Of a DNA stretch of 19,795 nt, positions 16,701 through 19,795 are shown in pieces. Location: NCBI GenBank assembly GCA_002373375.1, contig DFLE01000049.1, forward strand, positions 173 to 19,967. The letters are read 5' to 3'. The DNA is from Prevotellaceae bacterium UBA3627 (GTDB lineage: Bacteria; Bacteroidota; Bacteroidia; Bacteroidales; Bacteroidaceae). The notes under the pieces are model-generated. The model was not told the DNA's origin. It saw only the letters and a program-made list of their open reading frames with translations, and did not search any database. Numbering within the stretch: the first letter of the stretch is position 1; each line of letters opens with the position of its first letter. The translations under genes were made by a program, and so were the position numbers.

Positions 16701-18247
16701 CAGTCATATATGTAGTCGTCGGTGAAACTATACAGTTCGTAACCCTTGCGCGATGCGTCAATGTCCATGCAAGCACCACGTCCTACGTCATATACCGATG
16801 GCAGATACCACTCCTTGATGCGCTCGGCTGTGTTTGCATCGTAAATCAGTTGTCCGAGCAGTGCACTCTGCTGTATGGCATACACCTCCAGGCCTGGACG
16901 GTCGGGGTCAATGTCGCTGAGAATGTAGCGGTCACCGTGGCCTATGCCTGGACTACAGAACCAACCCTTTAGCGGATTCACCGAGTAGCCACCCTGAATC
17001 ATCTCGTCACAGCCGTCGCCGTTAACGTCAGCCACGCGCAGCTGGTGGAACTCGGCAGGCCACGGAGTTTTGTCATTGCGGCTCCATGTGGCAGAATGGT
17101 GCCAGTTTGTAGGAATGCCAGAACTCCAATCGTAGTCCCATGTAAACACATAGTTATGGTGGGTTTTGTTTGTCTCACGGTCAAGGCATTCCATTACCAG
17201 CGAGGGGTGAATGCCGTCAAGGTAGCAGATGGCAAAGTGACCGTCCATGGCAGCGTAGCCGTCGCTCATGTAGTCGCTGCGGTTGTCGCGCGTATAACGG
17301 TCGGTACCGTCGCTCACATCATCGTATTTCAATTCGTTGCAGGCAATCTCTTCACCCGTGGCACCGTCGATGACAGATACGTAGAACGGACGGTTGCGAC
17401 TGGTCTGTGTGCGGTAGTCCACAATGCCGTCACCGTCCACGTCAGCCACATCACTGCCTTTGGCATACTTGCCCCATGTCTCGTTCTGCTTGTCCCAGAA
17501 GCGTGTACCGTCGCTCGACTTGATAATTACCTCGCAGCGACCGTCGCAGTTGATGTCCCAAGCCACCACCATGTCGTTCTGACCGCCACAGATGTTGACA
17601 TTCGGTCCCATGTCTACAGTCCACATCAGTGTGCCGTCAAGCTTGTATGCCTGAATTTTGTGACTCACGTCGGCAGTGTTGTCACTTGCATTCTCGGCAT
17701 CGTCGCTACTGGCAGCCCCGGCATACAGACGGTCAACTACTATGGCATCCACCTCTCCGTTGCCGTCAAGGTCCATCGGCCACACGAATTTGGTGCGGTA
17801 GTCATTGCTCGTAATTACAGTGTTGTCGAAGTCGAAGTTAAACCACACATTAGGATACGCCTGCGTTTTGTAGATGAAAGGCGCACTCATCTCCCCCTCT
17901 ACGCCGTCGGGGGTAATAGCCGTCACAGCATACTCCGCATTGGCAGCGAGCGACGTAGGGGTGTAGTTAGTCTTTGTCAGTGGCTTGGAGTTCAACTTTG
18001 TGTAGTTTGATGCTCCAGCACTACGCCTGTAAACATTGTAGGTGGTGCCTTCCGGCTCCTGCGCCAATTTGCGCCATGATATAAGCGAACCCTGTCCACC
18101 GGCAGACGTTACACTGCTTCGGATGGTACTACCCGAACGGTTCACGGCCACCACGCTGCGACTCAAAGGTTGTACTAGTCGCTGTGCCTGCATAGTCGAT
18201 GGCATCAACGCCAACAGCACGGCAATTACACTAATGATTTTGTTCAT
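13706..18247 (-). CDS. PL11 rhamnogalacturonan lyase fused to beta-strand repeats and a Por-like secretion tail
   Basis: The 1513-residue protein has a signal peptide (MNKIISVIAVLLALMPSTMQAQ). Residues 25-665 match the PL11 family (YesW/YesX type), which cleaves rhamnogalacturonan I by beta-elimination. An N-terminal RSVVAV...SWRKLAQEPEGTTYNVYR sandwich leads to a propeller with Asp-rich, probably calcium-binding loops: DLDGNGEVD (159-167), DINCDGRCE (231-239), DVDGDGIVD (269-277), DVNGDGCDE (407-415), DITGDWREE (595-603). The domain ends with HPNTGFYLG (651-659). Residues of about 675-1460 are low-complexity, Gly/Thr/Asn-rich strands (GGTLTV, SEGTLCVNGTV, GSGALTIVS) resembling autotransporter-associated beta-strand repeats. 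The last 50 residues (VDVYSSDGIKIR...LPEGIYIIGNQKVVKK) resemble a type IX secretion sorting domain. Secretion or surface attachment is inferred from this tail. PL11 enzymes are usually about 600-800 residues, so the fusion doubles the length. Confidence 0.9.
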   Translation of the reverse strand: MNKIISVIAVLLALMPSTMQAQRLVQPLSRSVVAVNRSGSTIRSSVTSAGGQGSLISWRKLAQEPEGTTYNVYRRSAGASNYTKLNSKPLTKTNYTPTSLAANAEYAVTAITPDGVEGEMSAPFIYKTQAYPNVWFNFDFDNTVITSNDYRTKFVWPMDLDGNGEVDAIVVDRLYAGAASSDDAENASDNTADVSHKIQAYKLDGTLMWTVDMGPNVNICGGQNDMVVAWDINCDGRCEVIIKSSDGTRFWDKQNETWGKYAKGSDVADVDGDGIVDYRTQTSRNRPFYVSVIDGATGEEIACNELKYDDVSDGTDRYTRDNRSDYMSDGYAAMDGHFAICYLDGIHPSLVMECLDRETNKTHHNYVFTWDYDWSSGIPTNWHHSATWSRNDKTPWPAEFHQLRVADVNGDGCDEMIQGGYSVNPLKGWFCSPGIGHGDRYILSDIDPDRPGLEVYAIQQSALLGQLIYDANTAERIKEWYLPSVYDVGRGACMDIDASRKGYELYSFTDDYIYDCKGEKTDYTRSGCGIKQMFEGVWWDGNLQREELSSPGGSNYGTNLMITQVLNKSRLVEFSQESSWATHAANGTRPAFMGDITGDWREEVILAKQNDSGSTGLVGYTTAMPTDYSIYCLQQDPHYRGDCTTRGYYQHPNTGFYLGSDMPLPPLPPVFDTDLRWKGGTVDNGFTSFDMTTAAAYADGKSLMFDLSGSNASDIALGTGRKPSAVFLMNPLGHDYTFSGAFTGDMTLTKSMQGKATFNDGLAHTGQTIVSEGTLCVNGTVAGPVELRAKGTLCGNMTLKDTVTFEGALNYEGCRLMPAGLTGVMAFDKAVTLPGDVYMEIEADNGKCGKLAVDGSLTFKNTNYITVNLLSQNTADYLLAECTGTLTCNVESLKCRGLEGINYDLLTVDDKQLILRINGSRDAAENVLWTGAESNTWNYKADNFSLNAEATPYVAGDQAVFDNTAAQTTINVPEMMVTNGIVFNSGKYTLSGEGGISGEGSVTVNNGADVTLNMKNSDYTGATIVNGGTLTVPNFYDGGQKSAIGAAEAAQGNLVLNRGKLVLSKDNMGTDRQITLTDTATISIAQANSSLSLKGNVSGTGYMVKDGAGQLNFTYGGANNFAGVILKQGIIAQGAWNSTFGKSGSPMVLAGGEVHQIDINSTSTVPEFNHAVTVEAGTTNKIIGSSRGRINGTVKGSGALTIVSKYVRCDVGATFADYSGELTLSGSQFRLMSNVTDMSKARVIIDAATNVGHYKGGSGNAVTATTKIGSLSSAKTATDGILGGSASTYEVGYLNDNSDFYGLLRCARMVKVGNGMLSLHTAGHSAPMTINGGTLSLSGPSAAVMTTGAVTVANGGTLTATGEQGIGSDLTLNKGARLLCQLTATSNSILSVSGSVNHNGDTIVVKVPAGRKLEVGDEITVFTSTGAHTGNFFVKSEADGITYEFDSSTFLSDGKLRVTSVATGIARLKADDTHVDVYSSDGIKIRHNVIVSEALNDLPEGIYIIGNQKVVKK

Positions 18248-18290
18248 AAAAGATATCGTTAGTTAATATTTTTGTTAGTATTTCCAATCG

Positions 18291-18298
18291 CAAAGTTA
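18291..18298 (-). promoter_or_regulatory. Probable -7 element of the lyase gene
   Basis: TAACTTTG on the minus strand (18298-18291) matches TAnnTTTG and is the same octamer as in the rplU and glucosaminidase promoters. The position 19 bp upstream reads TGTG rather than TTTG, so the -33 box is weak, as might suit a promoter needing an activator. The leader would be about 35-40 nt. Confidence 0.6.
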
Positions 18299-18339
18299 AC
18301 ATATTTATTTAAAATACACATAAAAGAATCGTACGAAAA

Positions 18340-18364
18340 ATGGTAATAGCATCCACATTACCAT
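18340..18364. promoter_or_regulatory. Inverted repeat upstream of the lyase promoter (possible regulator site)
   Basis: ATGGTAAT (18340-18347) and ATTACCAT (18357-18364) form a perfect 8-bp inverted repeat with a 9-bp spacer. The centres of the two arms are 17 bp apart. It lies roughly 55-80 bp upstream of the expected transcription start of the lyase gene, a usual position for an activator. Which protein binds is unknown, and no regulator gene is present in the window. Confidence 0.4.
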
Positions 18365-18544
18365 GTAAGAGGCATCACATTAACCAACCTTTTGTCACTT
18401 TTTTCACTTTTTTCGTGACACTTTGATTTTTGCAACCTCGATTTCCTTGCGCTGAAACCCAGCAACGGGAAATTATTTTGAAAACCAGGCAAGATTTCAG
18501 CGTTTATAACTCACTGATAATCAACAATGAGATTTTTATTAGTT

Positions 18545-18676
18545 GTAAAAGCTATCGTATTACATAGTAAAAGCTATCAAATAACGTCATAAAAGCATTC
18601 GTTTTACATTGTTAAAGCTATGCTTTCATGCTGTAAAAGCTATCAAATGACAGAGTAAAAGCTATGCTTTTACACT
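18545..18676. repeat. Six tandem 22-bp repeats with a conserved GTAAAAGCTAT half
   Basis: Units start at 18545, 18567, 18589, 18611, 18633 and 18655, each exactly 22 bp. The first 11 bases are GTAAAAGCTAT in units 1, 2, 5 and 6, GTTAAAGCTAT in unit 4 and ATAAAAGCATT in unit 3. The second 11 bases vary: units 2 and 5 begin CAAAT, units 4 and 6 begin GCTTT, units 1 and 3 begin CGT. Unit 6 is a perfect inverted repeat, GTAAAAGC-TAT-GCTTTTAC, and units 1, 3 and 4 are partly symmetrical. A degenerate GTATAACCAT follows at 18677. The second half is not conserved as a spacer of unique sequence, so this is not a CRISPR. Confidence 0.9.
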
Positions 18677-18757
18677 GTATAACCATTTTCACCCTGAAAC
18701 ATACCAAAGAAAGTGCTATCTAAAACTCTATTTTGAATTTCCAGACGACACTTTTTG

Positions 18758-18808
18758 TTTTGACACTTTGTTAGGTAAATAAGAAAAACACCTGTCAAAG
18801 TATCAAAA
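18758..18808. repeat. Inverted repeat with GACACTTTG motif
   Basis: TTTTGACACTTTG (18758-18770) and CAAAGTATCAAAA (18796-18808) are complementary at 12 of 13 positions around a 25-bp spacer. A further direct copy of GACACTTT lies at 18747-18754, and another GACACTTTG at 18417-18425. Function unknown. Confidence 0.6.
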
Positions 18809-19043
18809 CTGATGGACCGCAATGAACTGATTTTTTGTGTGTGCACAAAAATTTTAAAGAAATAAAGAAAAACGTAAAATCCATGTCTCTATGTATACCG
18901 AACCGTCTGTACTTACCACGTAGGCACATCATGACATGGTTAAATAAAATTTTTCTCTCCTTTTTCTTGTTCATCAGAAATAATGTTTGTAAATTTATGC
19001 TGCATATAAGGAAGTTGGAAATTAACACTATTACCAAACAACC

Positions 19044-19331
19044 ATGACACAAGAACCACTAGTAGGACAAGAGTGGCTGAAGTCGCTCAAACCATTATCA
19101 GAAGAGCAGAAGCAAAAGAACAGAGAAGAAGCGGCCTGGATAAAGGAAAGGCAGCAGAGGTGCAGAGCCATGGAAGCCGAGTACATGAGAGAGCTTCAAG
19201 AAAACTCGGAAAAAGAGAAAAGAGAAAAGAGATTTAACTTCAATCAACGACCACAGGTTCTTTGCAAGCAAAGCGTCACAAAGTACAGAGCGACAGGGAT
19301 TAATGGGATTGACTTTTCAACAACGGATTAA
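19044..19331 (+). CDS. Small charged coiled-coil-like protein, doubtful
   Basis: A 95-codon frame starts MTQEPLVGQEWLKSLKPLSEE. Residues 15-64 are rich in Glu, Lys, Arg and Gln and probably form one long helix (EEAAWIKERQQRCRAMEAEYMRELQENSEKEKREKR). There is no signal peptide or membrane segment, and I do not recognise the family. From about residue 68 the DNA is dispersed-repeat sequence: CAACGACCACAG at 19245-19256 recurs at 19473-19484, and the last codons and stop lie in AACAACGGATTAA (19319-19331). The C-terminus is therefore either a recent extension or a truncation by repeat insertion. No promoter consensus is seen close upstream. It may be real, a gene remnant, or chance. Confidence 0.4.
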   Translation: MTQEPLVGQEWLKSLKPLSEEQKQKNREEAAWIKERQQRCRAMEAEYMRELQENSEKEKREKRFNFNQRPQVLCKQSVTKYRATGINGIDFSTTD

Positions 19332-19510
19332 TAAAATTTCTGAATAATTCATGGTTAATTATATGGGAATTTGTGTTAAAAGAGAAAACATATAATTCCC
19401 GTAAATTATCCACGAATGAAACATTAATTTTTATTCTTGACAACGGATTGAAACTAATTAAACAGATTTCAGCAACGACCACAGATTACATTGATTGACA
19501 GGATTTTTTT

Positions 19511-19594
19511 CAAACAACGGATTAAAACTAATTAGACGGATTTCGCGAATTATAATCAGTGCAATTTGTGTAATCCGTCTAAATCCGTTGTTTG
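19511..19594. repeat. Inverted repeat of ACAACGGATT elements
   Basis: CAAACAACGGATT (19511-19523) pairs over 13 bp with AATCCGTTGTTTG (19582-19594), and AGACGGATT (19534-19542) pairs over 9 bp with AATCCGTCT (19572-19580). A 10-nt bulge lies on the left arm. The result is a large, nearly continuous hairpin of 84 nt. Confidence 0.8.
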
Positions 19595-19597
19595 TTA

Positions 19598-19773
19598 AAT
19601 CTCTGCGAAATCCTTTCACAATCAATGTAATAGCAGTGTTCGTGCGGAGCTAAAATCCGTTTAATCTGTTAAATCCGTGGTCGAAAAAGAGGTTTACAGT
19701 TCAATCTCTGTGAAATCCTTTCACAATCAGTGTAATAGCAGTGTTCGTGCAGAGCTAAAATCCGTTTAATCTG
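19598..19773. repeat. Pair of 71-bp direct repeats, 105 bp apart
   Basis: 19598-19668 and 19703-19773 are 71-bp copies differing at only three positions (GCG/GTG, CAATG/CAGTG, GCGGAG/GCAGAG). Both run from AATCTCTG through CTTTCACAATCA and TAATAGCAGTGTTCGTGC to TTTAATCTG. The 34 bp between them includes AAATCCGTGGTCG. Such close similarity points to a recent duplication or to gene conversion. Confidence 0.9.
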
Positions 19774-19795
19774 CATTCTATGTTAAATTCCTAAT

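Larger units (their letters stand above)
18248..19043. other. 796-bp AT-rich region without convincing genes
   Basis: From left to right it holds the lyase -7 box (18291-18298), an 8-bp inverted repeat (18340-18364), TGTCAC/GTGACA arms (18393-18420), the 22-bp repeat array (18545-18676), a GACACTTTG inverted pair (18758-18808) and a small hairpin TTTTTGTG/CACAAAAA (18832-18851). Open frames of 70-85 codons on both strands near 18795-19052 overlap each other, have no family resemblance and are very AT-rich. I see no RNA gene. Confidence 0.7.
19332..19795. other. 464-bp repeat-filled region without genes
   Basis: I see no coding frame, RNA gene or promoter here. The stretch is almost wholly made of short dispersed-repeat elements in both orientations: ACAACGGATT at 19440-19449 and 19514-19523, its complement AATCCGTTGT at 19582-19591, TAAAATCCGTTTAATCTG at 19651-19668 and 19756-19773, and two imperfect hairpins (19348-19416 and 19511-19594). 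It continues to the right edge. Confidence 0.75.

Noticed and set aside
17045..18010. Long plus-strand open frame of 321 codons inside the lyase region
   Set aside because: It lies opposite the PL11 catalytic domain, whose protein matches a known family with conserved motifs. The opposite frame has no recognisable domain and is kept open by the codon bias of the real gene.
18545..18676. CRISPR array
   Set aside because: The period is only 22 bp, with an 11-bp core and an 11-bp remainder that is itself shared between units. There are no unique spacers of 28-40 bp and no cas genes nearby.
18832..18851. Hairpin TTTTTGTG/CACAAAAA as a terminator
   Set aside because: The stem is short and A-T rich, no gene ends just upstream on either strand, and no T run follows beyond the stem.
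18795..19052. Overlapping 70- and 85-codon frames on opposite strands before the small ORF
   Set aside because: Both are AT-rich, Lys/Phe/Ile-heavy, lack family resemblance and overlap almost completely; at most one could be real and neither is supported.
19044..19795. Insertion sequence or integron at the right end
   Set aside because: Repeats are abundant, but no transposase or integrase frame, defined terminal inverted repeats or target duplication could be seen.

Overview
The window looks like a chromosomal segment of a Bacteroidales bacterium, most likely Prevotella/Segatella or a close relative. Three things point there: several promoters of the Bacteroidetes type (TTTG, 19-20 bp, TAnnTTTG), start codons without obvious Shine-Dalgarno sequences, and secreted polysaccharide-degrading enzymes of Bacteroidetes type, one ending in a Por-like secretion tail. 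The genus is an inference from general resemblance; no database was searched.

Layout. 1-2218 (minus strand): the 5' part of rplU (ribosomal protein L21) with its promoter, then a phosphoglucomutase/phosphomannomutase gene that ends in a terminator hairpin. 2381-6915 (plus): rlmH with a promoter that leaves almost no leader, a GH106-type alpha-L-rhamnosidase, a DUF1015 protein 6 bp further on, and a strong hairpin terminator. 7012-7309: promoter, tRNA-Ser(GCU), tRNA-Glu(CUC) and terminator. 7307-13568: a promoter overlapping that terminator, a LysM glucosaminidase, valS, a six-helix membrane protein of unknown function, a bifunctional hisB, and a terminator. 13706-18247 (minus): a 1513-residue PL11 rhamnogalacturonan lyase fused to autotransporter-type beta-strand repeats and a C-terminal sorting tail. 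18248-19795: mostly non-coding and repeat-rich, with one doubtful small ORF.

How the genes relate. Most are core functions: translation (rplU, rlmH, valS, two tRNAs), sugar-phosphate metabolism, histidine synthesis and cell-wall turnover. Two secreted enzymes stand out. The GH106 rhamnosidase and the PL11 lyase both act on rhamnogalacturonan I of pectin, yet they lie about 8 kb apart among housekeeping genes, with no SusC/SusD pair or sensor in view.

The least explained sequence is at the right end. It has a precise six-unit array of 22-bp repeats (18545-18676), several inverted repeats upstream of the lyase gene, and a dense cluster of ACAACGGATT-type dispersed repeats (19245-19795) that also supplies the C-terminus of the small ORF. 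I saw no CRISPR array, transposase, integrase, phage gene or recognisable defence system. I do not claim a new system; the 22-bp array is the best candidate for something undescribed.
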